Origin: Planctomycetaceae bacterium
Lineage (GTDB): Bacteria; Planctomycetota; Planctomycetia; Pirellulales; Pirellulaceae
Length of the DNA stretch: 64,000 bases
NCBI GenBank assembly: GCA_012729315.1
Contig: JAAYDI010000063.1
Span: 1 to 64,000 of the forward strand
Direction of reading: 5' to 3'
The translations under genes were made by a program, and so were the position numbers. Below the pieces are notes generated by a model. That model saw nothing but the letters and a program-made list of their open reading frames with translations. It was not told where the DNA came from and searched no databases. The stretch's first letter is position 1. Each line of letters begins with the position of its first letter. Below are positions 16,212-25,017 of the stretch, piece after piece.

Positions 16212-17387
16212 CTAGGCCGCGGACCGCATCCGCTTCGTGTAGTAGCGGCCGATCTGGCCGACCACCGCCGCCTGCTGGGCTTCGGTCAGCTCCGGATAGA
16301 TCGGCAGACTGAGCACTTCGTTGGCCGCCCGTTCCGTCTCCGGCAGACTGCCAACCTGGTACCCCAGCGGCTCAAAACACTCCTGCAGATGCAGCGGCAC
16401 CGGATAGTAGATCTCGCTGCCAATGTTGGCCTTCGCCAGGTAGGCGCGCAGCGCGTCGCGCTGGCCGTCCGGCACGCGGATCGTGTACTGATTCCAGACG
16501 TGACACTGCTTCCTGGTCGTCGTCGGCAAGACCAGCTGCCGGTCGAGCGTGGCCGCCGTGAACAGCTCGTCATAGCGCGCGGCGTTCCGCGCCCGCGCCT
16601 GGTTCCACGCGTCGAGCTGCTGCAGCTTCACGTTCAGCACGGCCGCTTGGATCGAATCCAGACGGCTGTTGATGCCGACCACCTGGTGATAGTAACGCGG
16701 CTCCATGCCGTGCGCCGCGTACAGGGCCAGACGATTGGCCAGTTTTTCGTCCCGGGTCGTCAGCATGCCACCGTCACCCATCCCGCCGAGATTCTTCGTG
16801 GGATAGAAACTGAAGCAGCCGACGTGCCCCCAGGACCCGGCCGGCCGGCCCTGATAACTGGCGCCGATCGATTGGGCCGCATCTTCCACGACGTACAGGT
16901 CGTGCTGCTGGGCAATCCGGTTGATCTCGTCCATCGCCACGCATTGCCCGAACAGATGGACCGGAATGATCGCCCGCGTGGCACGTGTGATCGACGCCTC
17001 CACCTGCTCCGGATCCATGTTGAACGTCACCGGGTCGATGTCGACGAAGACCGGCTGCGCTCCCACACGCCACACGCAGCTGGCCGTCGCGAAAAACGTG
17101 AAACTCGGCACGATGACCTCGTCGCCAGGGCCGATCCCGAACGCCATCATGGCCAGCAGCAATGCATCGCTGCCCGATGCACAGCTGACGGCGCGCGGCA
17201 CCTCGCACCGCCGCGCCACCTCGGCCTCCAACTGCCGACAGTCCGGTCCGTGCAGGAACCGGCCGGAATCCACCACGCGCGCGATCGCCGCCAGAATCTC
17301 GTCACGCAGCGGCGCATTGCCGCCCACGACGTCCAACAAGGGAACCGATACGGGAGTGGTGCCTGAGAGATGCTGCGATGCGTTCAT
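16212..17387 (-). CDS. DegT/DnrJ/EryC1/StrS-family aminotransferase
   Basis: A 391-residue PLP enzyme that usually transfers an amino group from glutamate to a keto sugar nucleotide. Lys198 in CFSFYPTKNLGGMGDGG is the expected PLP-linked residue; VVEDAAQSIGA holds the cofactor-binding Asp169; ASGSDALLLAM (70-80) binds the phosphate. The start ATG 17387 is preceded by AAGGAGG. There are no sugar-nucleotide genes nearby, so the substrate is open; some members are regulatory or act on other ketones. Confidence 0.88.
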   Translation of the reverse strand: MNASQHLSGTTPVSVPLLDVVGGNAPLRDEILAAIARVVDSGRFLHGPDCRQLEAEVARRCEVPRAVSCASGSDALLLAMMAFGIGPGDEVIVPSFTFFATASCVWRVGAQPVFVDIDPVTFNMDPEQVEASITRATRAIIPVHLFGQCVAMDEINRIAQQHDLYVVEDAAQSIGASYQGRPAGSWGHVGCFSFYPTKNLGGMGDGGMLTTRDEKLANRLALYAAHGMEPRYYHQVVGINSRLDSIQAAVLNVKLQQLDAWNQARARNAARYDELFTAATLDRQLVLPTTTRKQCHVWNQYTIRVPDGQRDALRAYLAKANIGSEIYYPVPLHLQECFEPLGYQVGSLPETERAANEVLSLPIYPELTEAQQAAVVGQIGRYYTKRMRSAA

Positions 17388-17855
17388 GTCGATACCCTTG
17401 CCTCCTTGCCTAGGTGCTCGCGGCGCATCGCCCAACTGCCCACCCGCGCCTGGGTTGCGCCAGATTGGGGGCCAGCATAGATTTCCCTGGCAAACGGGTC
17501 AAGATCGGAAGCACCGCCCCCCAGCTAGCACCGGACGCTGTCATCCCTGAGCGCGCGAGAGGAGAAAGTAGAGAGGAGACCGCAGGAGCGAGGAACCATC
17601 GGTCCTATCGCGGTCCCCCGTTCCCACCACGTAATCCAAGGCCGTCAGGTGCCGCCATGTCGATTGAACTTCCGCGGATGGGCCCATCCATGGCATGGAT
17701 TTGCCCACTACAACTGGCTCAGAATGACCGAGCCTTTCACCGTCCCAGCTTACTTGTTAGCCGTGCCGAAGCGCCATGGTGTGACGTTGCTCGCGAGGCG
17801 GCCGCGTGACGATGGATGCGGCGAGTGACGCGAGCGCGTCACACCCTACGGATAC
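17388..17855. other. spacer with repeat, no gene
   Basis: About 470 bases without a supported gene. It holds a purine-rich tract near 17552-17582 (GAGAGGAGAAAG), the second copy of the dispersed 24-base repeat (17748-17771) and the palindromic words GTGACGCG/CGCGTCAC near 17825-17842. Confidence 0.6.
17748..17771 (+). repeat. 24-base dispersed intergenic repeat, copy 2
   Basis: Matches 12428-12451 at 23 of 24 positions. A weaker 9-base match (TGTTAGCCG, minus strand) occurs at 57858-57866. Confidence 0.7.
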
Positions 17856-18854
17856 TCAGACCCGATAGCAGGCCTTCGCGTTATCGTGAAACAGCTTCCG
17901 CCGCTCGACCTCCGGCCGCTTCTGGACGATTTCATGGAGTGCGGCGATCCACTGGCCGAGTTCCGCGCCGGCGCGGCACACGGGCCAGTCGCCGCCGAAC
18001 ACGACGCGGTCCGGGCCGAACGAGTCGAGGCAGTGATTGACGATCGGCGCCAGGTCGTCGGGAGTCCACTCGGGTTTCGGAGCCTGGGCCACGATGCCGC
18101 TGATCTTGCAGATCGTGTTGGGAGCCTGGGCGAGATCGGCCATCGCGCGGCGCCAGAGGTCCGGATCATGGGAGGGAGCGGCACCACCGCGCCGCGCGGC
18201 GGGAAGGAACGCTTTCGGGTCCGCATTGCCGCAGTGGTCGACGATGAAACGTGTTTCGGGACAGCGCGTGACGAGTTCCACCGCGTCGGGCAACTCGCCG
18301 GGCCGCACGCAGATGTCGAAGCTGAGCCCCAGTTCGCCGAGGAGCTTCATGGACGCGACAAACGATTCCTGCAGGCAGTACCCGCGAGGCGTATCGCCGT
18401 GGAGGACCTGGCGGACGCCGCGCACATAGGGGTTGTGGACGTGGGTGCGGATGTAGTCGGCGAAGGAAGGTTCGCCCGGTCGGCCCCCAATCACGGCGGC
18501 CACGGTCGGATACTTGCCGCTGCGGCACAGTTCAGTGATCACTTCCACCTCTGCCGCATGGTCGTCCGGCGCGACATTGATCTCCATGTAGATGGCCTGC
18601 ACGACGTTCCAGTCTCGCGTCGCCTCGAGGTAGTCGTCGATCCAGTAGCTCCGGCCGAGCAGGCCTTTTCCTTTTTCCAGCCACGGCACGCGCTGGCGAT
18701 CGAGATCCCACAGATGCTGATGCGTGTCGAGGATGGGCAGCGGGTCAGCGGCCGCCGGCGCGGCGGCGGCGCGACCGAGTGTCCGTGTAGACTCCCACAG
18801 GCCGCCGGCCAGGAGGGCGGCGGCGACGCGGCGGTGAAACTCACGGCGTTGCAT
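17856..18854 (-). CDS. Tat-exported amidohydrolase (amidohydrolase-2 family)
   Basis: A 332-residue protein starting MQRREFHRRVAAALLAGG, a twin-arginine signal. The mature part has PILDTHQHLWDLD (metal-binding HxH in the form typical of amidohydrolase-2/L-fuconolactonase-like enzymes), FIVDHCGNADP and VVFGGDWPV (late Asp). These TIM-barrel enzymes hydrolyse lactones or decarboxylate aromatic acids; an L-fuconolactone- or sugar-lactone-type substrate is plausible. Upstream on the same strand lies the carB 5' remnant, so this gene sits where the remainder of carB would be. ATG 18854 begins the signal peptide. Confidence 0.82.
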   Translation of the reverse strand: MQRREFHRRVAAALLAGGLWESTRTLGRAAAAPAAADPLPILDTHQHLWDLDRQRVPWLEKGKGLLGRSYWIDDYLEATRDWNVVQAIYMEINVAPDDHAAEVEVITELCRSGKYPTVAAVIGGRPGEPSFADYIRTHVHNPYVRGVRQVLHGDTPRGYCLQESFVASMKLLGELGLSFDICVRPGELPDAVELVTRCPETRFIVDHCGNADPKAFLPAARRGGAAPSHDPDLWRRAMADLAQAPNTICKISGIVAQAPKPEWTPDDLAPIVNHCLDSFGPDRVVFGGDWPVCRAGAELGQWIAALHEIVQKRPEVERRKLFHDNAKACYRV

Positions 18855-18912
18855 GGTGTCAGTAGCTCCTCTTGGGGTATCCTTCCGCGATTGCTGGAAC
18901 TTCTCCCGGTCT

Positions 18913-19002
18913 TCCGCAGTAATCGAACTCGCAGGTCTGGCCAATCACAATCGGGCCGGAGCCGATCAGCAGGATTATTCGCAGGCCGTCACGTCGTGGC
19001 AC
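18913..19002 (-). pseudogene. carB: 5' remnant of carbamoyl-phosphate synthase large subunit
   Basis: Thirty codons from GTG 19002 read [20 protein letters not shown] and continue [10 protein letters not shown]. The CarB N-terminus is very conserved as MPxR..I..ILI(I/L)GxGPIVIGQxCEFDYSG, so about 20 of 30 positions agree. After the Gly at 18913-18915 the similarity stops, and the frame reaches a stop at 18859 within 18 codons. A functional CarB has about 1070 residues, so this is a fragment. It lies in the spacer between the Tat amidohydrolase and argH and could be a scar of a rearrangement; a full-length carB must be elsewhere if the organism makes carbamoyl phosphate. Confidence 0.75.
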
Positions 19003-19145
19003 GCTGACGGGTCCTCGTGCGGTGAAGATCCTGCAGTCTGTAATAATTAACACCGCCCTGGAAAACCTGGCAAGGGGATACGGCAGACCCGCCCGGTTGC
19101 CTGGACGCTGCTGCCTAGACACTGTGCACCGTCAACCAGGTCGCG

Positions 19146-19174
19146 TTGACAGTGCTCAACACCCTGCTTAGTAT
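19146..19174 (+). promoter_or_regulatory. sigma-70 promoter of the argH-hemA operon
   Basis: TTGACA (19146-19151), a 17-base spacer and TAGTAT (19169-19174), a near-consensus pair. The predicted transcription start is near 19181, giving a leader of about 100 bases before argH. Confidence 0.7.
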
Positions 19175-19281
19175 GGACTTATGTTTTTTCTGCCGGGGTG
19201 TGTGTACAGCGGCGCAGCGTGAGCTGCCCGTCTTCCGGTCAACTTGTTGGTCAGGCGCTGTGACCCGCGCCAGTTCCCCTC

Positions 19282-20676
19282 ATGGTAAACGAGCGCTGCG
19301 TGACAAGTCCTTCTCGTTCGGGAGTGTTTGGAACATCCACCGACCAGCGGGTCGACCGGTTCACGGAGAGCGTGAGCTTCGACCAGCGGCTCTATGCCCA
19401 CGACATCGCCGGTTCGATCGCCCATGCCCAGATGCTGGCCGACGTGGAGCTGATATCGCGAGATGAATGCCAGCAGTTGGTCGTGACGCTCGAGGCGATC
19501 CGCCAGGAGTTGGAGGCGGGCACGCTCCCGTTGCGTGTGGAGTTGGAGGATATCCACATGCACATCGAGCAGGCGCTCATCGAGCGGCTGGGGGATGTGG
19601 GGCGGAAGTTGCACACGGGGCGCAGCCGCAATGATCAGGTGAGTACGGCCACGCGGCTGTGGGTGCGGGACGCTGTTGATCGGGTCGATCAACGACTGGT
19701 CGCGCTGCAGCGGGCATTTGTTGGCCGGTGCGAATCGGATGGTGATGTGGTCCTGCCGGCTTACACGCATCTGCAGCGAGCGCAGCCGGTACTGGCCGCG
19801 CACTACTGGCTGGCCTACTGCGAGAAGTTCGAGCGTGATCGGCAGCGCCTCGCGGACTGCCGTCGCCGGGTGAATGCCTGCTCACTCGGGACAGCCGCGG
19901 TGGCGGGCAGCTCGCTCCGCATCGACCGCGAGAATGTAGCGCGGCGATTGGGCTTCGAGACGATCCTGGCCAACAGCATCGACGCTTCGAGCGACCGGGA
20001 TTTCGTGCTGGAACCCCTGTTCGTCCTGTCCCTGATCGCGTGCCATTTGAGTACGTGGGCCGAGGAGTGGATCCTGTGGTCGACGGCGGAATTCGGGTTC
20101 CTGCGGCTGCCCCACGAGTTCTGCACCGGCTCGTCGATCATGCCGCAGAAAGTGAACCCCGACGTGCTGGAACTGACGCGCGGCAAGACGGCCCGCGTCA
20201 TTGGCGATCTGCAGACCCTCCTGGTGCTCGTCAAGGGCCTGCCGTTGGCGTACAACCGTGATCTGCAGGAAGACAAACGCCCGTTGTTTGACGCGTTCGA
20301 CACCGTGGAAGCCTGCCTGGAGCTGGCCGAACCGCTGGTGCACGGTGCTCAGCTCGATCGCTCGGCCATCCAGAGCCGACTCGAGCGCGGCTATCTGGAC
20401 GCCACCACGCTGATGGAGTTCTTCATCCAGCGCGGGGTGGCCCAGCGACGCGCTCATCACTTCGTGGGCCAGCTGGTCGCCAAAGCGATGGAACAAGGTC
20501 TGCAGCTGGCCGAATTGCCGCTGGCCGAATTCCAGCAGCTCGATCCGACACTCGACTCGACCGTCTACAACGTGCTGGGCGCCGCCCACGCCGTGGCCGC
20601 TTTTGTTTCGTATGGTTCCACTGCCCCGCACCAGGTGGCGCAGCAAGTACAACACTGGAAGAAGCAGCTCGCATGA
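19282..20676 (+). CDS. argH: argininosuccinate lyase
   Basis: A 464-residue member of the fumarase/aspartase superfamily that splits argininosuccinate to arginine and fumarate. It has EDIHMHIEQALIERLGDVGRK and LHTGRSRNDQVSTATRLW early, and the signature GSSIMPQKVNPD near residue 283-294, whose Ser is the catalytic residue. Length is normal. ATG 19282 is preceded by no clear ribosome site; GTG 19302 is an alternative. Its stop overlaps the next gene's start (ATGA), so it heads a run of five tightly spaced genes. Confidence 0.93.
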   Translation: MVNERCVTSPSRSGVFGTSTDQRVDRFTESVSFDQRLYAHDIAGSIAHAQMLADVELISRDECQQLVVTLEAIRQELEAGTLPLRVELEDIHMHIEQALIERLGDVGRKLHTGRSRNDQVSTATRLWVRDAVDRVDQRLVALQRAFVGRCESDGDVVLPAYTHLQRAQPVLAAHYWLAYCEKFERDRQRLADCRRRVNACSLGTAAVAGSSLRIDRENVARRLGFETILANSIDASSDRDFVLEPLFVLSLIACHLSTWAEEWILWSTAEFGFLRLPHEFCTGSSIMPQKVNPDVLELTRGKTARVIGDLQTLLVLVKGLPLAYNRDLQEDKRPLFDAFDTVEACLELAEPLVHGAQLDRSAIQSRLERGYLDATTLMEFFIQRGVAQRRAHHFVGQLVAKAMEQGLQLAELPLAEFQQLDPTLDSTVYNVLGAAHAVAAFVSYGSTAPHQVAQQVQHWKKQLA

Positions 20677-22994
20677 ACAGCCAATATGCACCTCTGCGGA
20701 ACCACCTGTCCTGGATCTTCATCCTGGCGCTGCTGCTGGTCACAGCGCGGGGCGCGGCGCAGGATGGCGCGGCGGGCCCAGCTCCGCCGGCGGCCCCTGC
20801 GGCCGCGGAGCAGGCAGCGTCAGAGCCGGCGGCCGGAGACGAGGGGACGGCAGCCGAGCAGCCCCAGGAAGAGGCGCTCCCGCCCGAAACCGACCCCTTC
20901 GTGCTGTCGGTGTTGGAGGTCAAGCCCACCACTCCCGTGCACTGGCTGCAGGACATCCGAACTTTGATCCAGCTGAACCGGCCGGCGCTGGCCAAGCAGT
21001 ACCTGGAGCAGTTCGCCGCGTCGCTGCCCGCGGCCAGCGAACTGGTGGAACTCCACACGCGCTTCGGGTCGGCGTTCTTCCTGGAGCTGTCGACTCAGGA
21101 GGCGCTGCAGCCGGCAGGCAAGGAGGTGGCTGATGCGGTCCTGCAGGCGACCGACGCGCGGAGGCGGGACGTGGAGCGGCTGGCCGGTCTGGTGGATCGC
21201 CTGGCGGGAGCGGACGCCGCTGCCCGGCGGCTGGCGATGTCCGATCTGGTGCAGGCCGGGCCGGTAGCGATTCCTGTCCTGGTCGAGGCACTGGCCGATC
21301 CCACGCGGGCCGCCACGCATGCGGCGGTGCAGCGAACTCTGGCGGCGATCGGCCCGAGTGCGGTCCCCCCGTTGACCGCCGCGCTGGCATCGCCGGACCC
21401 GGCCGTACAGGTGGCGGTGGCGAGCGTGCTGGGCGAACTCAAATCGCGCGAGGCGGTACCGTACCTGCTGGCTCCGGCCTGGAAGCAAGAGGGCGACCCG
21501 GCGGTACGGGACGCGGCCCAGCAGGCGCTCCAGGCACTCATCGGCTCCGTCCCGTCGCGCGGCGAAGCGGTGTCGTATCTGACGCAGCGGATCGAAGCGT
21601 TCCTGGCCGGGGCCACGCCGGGGGCGGTCGATGCGCGCGGCCTGGTGGCGTTGTGGACCTGGGATGCGGCGCAACAGCGACTGGTGACACGCGACTGGTC
21701 CGAGGCCGATGCGGCCTTCGTGAAGGCCGGCGAGTTGGCCGCGCTGCGCTATCTGGTCGACCCGGCGGTGGAGGAGTCCCGGATCGTGTACCTGGTCACG
21801 GCGCTGGAGTTGGCCAAGCGGGAAGCCGGCTATGACCGGGCGTTGAACGCGGCCGACGCGCCGATCGTCGCCAACGCGGCGCAGGGGGGCGCCGACCTCC
21901 TGGAGCGTGTGTTGGACCGGGCGTTGAAGATCCAGTCTTACGGGGCGGCGATCGCGGCGATCGATCTGCTGGGCGATCTGCAGGACAGCACCCTGGTGGA
22001 AAGTGCCGACGGCCAGCCGCGCCTGCTGGTCCGGGCCTTGCTCGACCCGCACCGCCGCATCCAGTTTGCGGCCGCCCAGGCGATCCTGAAGTGCGATCCG
22101 CGGCGGTCATATCCGGGCAGCAGCTTCTTGCCGGAGGTGCTGGGACACTTGTCGGCGTCGGGGGGGCGCTTGCGCGTGTTGATCGGCGATCCCCGGGCGG
22201 AGCTAGCGCGCACGCTCGCCGGGTACTTCACGGAACTGGGATATGAGTCCGACGCCGAATTCGCCGGCCGCGCGGTGGCGCTGCGCGCATTCACCAGCCC
22301 GGACTATGCGTTCGTCCTGCTGAGCGATGCGATCGACCAGCCACCGTTTGCGGAGCTGGTGCAGGTGCTGCGGCGCGATCCCCGGACGGCCGACCTGCCG
22401 ATCGGCATCATGGCGCGCGACATACACACCGCGGCGGCGCGGCGGCTGGCCACTCGGGACCCGTTGACCGTGGTGTTGGCGCCGCCGCAAACGCGCGAGG
22501 ACCTGATTGCCGACACGCAGCAACTGATCGCCGCGGCGGGGCGGCAATGGGTGCCGGAGGAGCAACGGTTACGGGCCGCCACCTGGGCCCTCGATGCGGT
22601 GGCCCGCCTGGCGGCCGATTCCGACACGTATGGTTTCTACGACCTGATGCGACTGGACGGGCGGATGCAGCAGGCGCTGCTCTATCCCCCCTTCGCTGTG
22701 TCGGCCAGCCGCGTGCTCGGCCTGCTGGGTTCCCCCGGCGCGCAGCAGGCGCTGGTCGAGTTCGCCAGCAACGATCTGCAGCCGCTCTCGGCGCGGCAGG
22801 CGGCGGCCGAGGCCTTGCGCGTCGCGGTCACGCGCCGCGGCCTGCGGCTCTCCCGCACCCAACTGCAGCAGCAATACGACTTGTACAATGCCAGCGAGGG
22901 GTTGGATCGTGGCACCCAGGAGGTCCTGGCGTCCATTCTCGACACGGTCGAAGCGCCGACCCGCCAGGCAGATCCCTCCCAGACGGACGATTAA
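20673..22994 (+). CDS. HEAT-repeat protein with degenerate receiver-like domain
   Basis: A 773-residue protein with a hydrophobic N-terminal segment (LSWIFILALLLVTARGAAQ) that can be a signal peptide, then an Ala/Pro/Glu-rich linker to about residue 75. HEAT-like helical repeats are clear at about 185-290 (GPVAIPVLVEAL, GPSAVPPLTAAL, SREAVPYLLAP) and again at 440-475 and 670-710. Between them, about 497-585, LRVLIGDPRAELARTLAGYF to FVLLSDAID to LPIGIMARD has the beta-alpha layout of a response-regulator receiver, but the phospho-acceptor position is Ser, not Asp. Such a domain in a probably exported protein is odd. It starts in an ATGA overlap with argH. Probably a scaffold; the partner is unknown. 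Confidence 0.7.
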   Translation: MNSQYAPLRNHLSWIFILALLLVTARGAAQDGAAGPAPPAAPAAAEQAASEPAAGDEGTAAEQPQEEALPPETDPFVLSVLEVKPTTPVHWLQDIRTLIQLNRPALAKQYLEQFAASLPAASELVELHTRFGSAFFLELSTQEALQPAGKEVADAVLQATDARRRDVERLAGLVDRLAGADAAARRLAMSDLVQAGPVAIPVLVEALADPTRAATHAAVQRTLAAIGPSAVPPLTAALASPDPAVQVAVASVLGELKSREAVPYLLAPAWKQEGDPAVRDAAQQALQALIGSVPSRGEAVSYLTQRIEAFLAGATPGAVDARGLVALWTWDAAQQRLVTRDWSEADAAFVKAGELAALRYLVDPAVEESRIVYLVTALELAKREAGYDRALNAADAPIVANAAQGGADLLERVLDRALKIQSYGAAIAAIDLLGDLQDSTLVESADGQPRLLVRALLDPHRRIQFAAAQAILKCDPRRSYPGSSFLPEVLGHLSASGGRLRVLIGDPRAELARTLAGYFTELGYESDAEFAGRAVALRAFTSPDYAFVLLSDAIDQPPFAELVQVLRRDPRTADLPIGIMARDIHTAAARRLATRDPLTVVLAPPQTREDLIADTQQLIAAAGRQWVPEEQRLRAATWALDAVARLAADSDTYGFYDLMRLDGRMQQALLYPPFAVSASRVLGLLGSPGAQQALVEFASNDLQPLSARQAAAEALRVAVTRRGLRLSRTQLQQQYDLYNASEGLDRGTQEVLASILDTVEAPTRQADPSQTDD

Positions 22995-23017
22995 ATCAAC
23001 GCTGGTTCAACAGAACC

Positions 23018-24076
23018 ATGGGCAGTTATCTCCCGCGCACAGCACACGAATCCGGGCCACCCATTCCCGGCATCATCGGATCCAGCCCGGCGATGGAAGA
23101 GGTGTATCGGATCACGCGCCGCGTGGCCCGCAGCAACGCCTCGGTGCTGCTGCTCGGCGAGACCGGCACCGGCAAGGAGCTGATCGCCGCCGCGATTCAC
23201 CATCTGAGCAATCGGGCCACCGGCCCCTTCGTCCGCGTCAACTGCGGGGCGTTGAGCGAGAGTCTGCTGGAGAGCGAGCTGTTCGGGCACGTGCACGGCG
23301 CGTTCACCGGCGCGATCAAGAACCGGACCGGGCGCTTCGAGGCCGCCCACACCGGCACCATCTTCCTGGATGAAATCAACTCCACCTCGCGCATGCTGCA
23401 GGTCAAACTGCTGCGCGTGTTGCAGGAACGCGAGTTCGAGCGGGTGGGTGACACCCAGACCATTCAGGTCGATGTGCGGGTCATCGCCGCCAGCAACCGG
23501 AATCTGCTGCAGATGGTCGACGACGACGGTTTCCGGGAAGACCTCTACTGGCGGCTGAACGTCGTGCCGATCGAGATTCCGCCGCTGCGGCACCGCCGCG
23601 AGGACATTCCGGAACTGGTCGCGCACTTCCTCAACCACTACAGTGAACTGAATGACCGGTACGTGGTGCACATCCAGCGCGAGGCGCTCGATGCATTGCA
23701 AAACTACCATTGGCCAGGTAATGTGCGCGAACTGCAGAACTATGCGGAACGTGCCGTGGTCATGGCGGACGGCGATGAGTTGACGCTGGATCTGCTGCCG
23801 CCGGCGGTCGTCGGCCGGGAGCAGCCGCGGAAGTTGGAGCGCGGCATCGACTTCGAGACGCTGACCTACGAAGTAGTCCAACAGGGTCTGTCGACCGCGG
23901 CGCCGGACGAAGATAGGCTGCACGCGAAGATCGTCAACCGGGTGGAGCGGGAATTGATCGTCCAGGTGATGCTCTCGTGCAATAATGTGCAGACGAAGGC
24001 GGCCGCCCGCCTGGGCATCAACCGCAACACACTCCACAAGAAACTCAAGGAATATGACCTCGAGACACCTCTGTGA
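23018..24076 (+). CDS. sigma-54-dependent transcriptional activator
   Basis: A 352-residue bacterial enhancer-binding protein consisting of an AAA+ domain and a Fis-type helix-turn-helix only. Walker A is GETGTGKE (47-54); GAFTGA (94-99), which contacts sigma-54, is intact; Walker B is TIFLDEI; the sensor region VRVIAASNRN and the WPGNVRELQNYAER segment follow. The C-terminal helix-turn-helix is TKAAARLGINRNTLHKKLKE. It has no receiver, GAF or PAS domain, so it resembles PspF: activity would be controlled by a partner protein. The HEAT/receiver-like protein encoded 23 bases upstream could be connected, but no evidence shows this. The last codon overlaps the next start (GTGA). Confidence 0.9.
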   Translation: MGSYLPRTAHESGPPIPGIIGSSPAMEEVYRITRRVARSNASVLLLGETGTGKELIAAAIHHLSNRATGPFVRVNCGALSESLLESELFGHVHGAFTGAIKNRTGRFEAAHTGTIFLDEINSTSRMLQVKLLRVLQEREFERVGDTQTIQVDVRVIAASNRNLLQMVDDDGFREDLYWRLNVVPIEIPPLRHRREDIPELVAHFLNHYSELNDRYVVHIQREALDALQNYHWPGNVRELQNYAERAVVMADGDELTLDLLPPAVVGREQPRKLERGIDFETLTYEVVQQGLSTAAPDEDRLHAKIVNRVERELIVQVMLSCNNVQTKAAARLGINRNTLHKKLKEYDLETPL

Positions 24077-25014
24077 TTGTTGGACGCTATGACATGTTAT
24101 CCGGGATAACCATCACCTGTTTTGCGTCCAGTTACGCGATCACCCTGGCGCTGGAGGTGTCCCGGCTGTTCTTCCGGGTGCCGGTCCGCTGGATCCTGAT
24201 GATCGTGTTCGCCGCGGCCGGGCTGCTGGCGCACACGATATACTTGTCGACGTTGACGCGTCAGGAGCTGCAGACGGCCAACGTGACGCCGCTGGCCAGC
24301 TGGTACGACTGGTGCCTGCTGGCGGCCTGGATCCTGGCGGCCGCCTATCTGGCGATGGCCGTCCGCCGACCGGCGACCACGGTCGGGATCTTCCTGTTGC
24401 CGCTGGTGCTGGCCCTGATCGGCACGGCCCATGCCGTGCGGCTGTTGCCGCCGTTTGCCCGGGCACAGGCGTTGAGCTACTGGGCGCTGCTGCACGGCAT
24501 CGCGCTGATGCTGGCGACGGCGGTCACCGCGCTCGGATTCGCCGGGGGGGTGATGTATCTGCTGCAATCGTATCGGCTCAAGCGCAAGCTCCCACCGCGG
24601 CCCGGCTTCCGTCTGCCGCCGCTCGAGTGGTTACAGCGCATCAATCGGCGGTCGTTGCTGTGGTCGACGTGCCTGCTGGGCCTGGGCCTGCTGGCCGGTC
24701 TGGCCCTGAACCTGATCCGCCACTCCGATCGCGACGGGAGGGTGGTCTGGATCGACCCGGTCATCCTCGGATCCGGCGTGCTGTTTCTGTGGATGGCCTT
24801 CTCGCTGTTGTGCGAGTCGTTCTGCCGGCCGGCCAGGGAGGGGCGCAGGGTAGCCTACGTGACGCTGACCAGTTTCGTGTTCCTCGGATTCGTCCTCTGC
24901 CTCGTGCTGCTGGGGCAGCACGGGATCGCGCGCCCCCCGGACGACGCGCTTTCCACGCCCGCGGCGCCAACTCGGGCAGCGGACCGCACACCTTCTCCGC
25001 AGTGGGGGAGGTAG
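24073..25014 (+). CDS. CcsA/HemX-like inner membrane protein
   Basis: A 313-residue protein with about eight hydrophobic helices. It belongs by layout to the cytochrome c assembly protein family (CcsA/HemX, PF01578): LEVSRLFF early, a helix pair around AHAVRLLPPF and HGIALMLATAVTALGFAGGVMYLLQSYRLKRK. HemX is found next to hemA in many bacteria, where it influences glutamyl-tRNA reductase abundance, and here hemA begins three bases after its stop. The GTG 24073 start overlaps the upstream stop; ATG 24094 is an alternative. Confidence 0.78.
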   Translation: MIVGRYDMLSGITITCFASSYAITLALEVSRLFFRVPVRWILMIVFAAAGLLAHTIYLSTLTRQELQTANVTPLASWYDWCLLAAWILAAAYLAMAVRRPATTVGIFLLPLVLALIGTAHAVRLLPPFARAQALSYWALLHGIALMLATAVTALGFAGGVMYLLQSYRLKRKLPPRPGFRLPPLEWLQRINRRSLLWSTCLLGLGLLAGLALNLIRHSDRDGRVVWIDPVILGSGVLFLWMAFSLLCESFCRPAREGRRVAYVTLTSFVFLGFVLCLVLLGQHGIARPPDDALSTPAAPTRAADRTPSPQWGR

Positions 25015-25017
25015 CCG

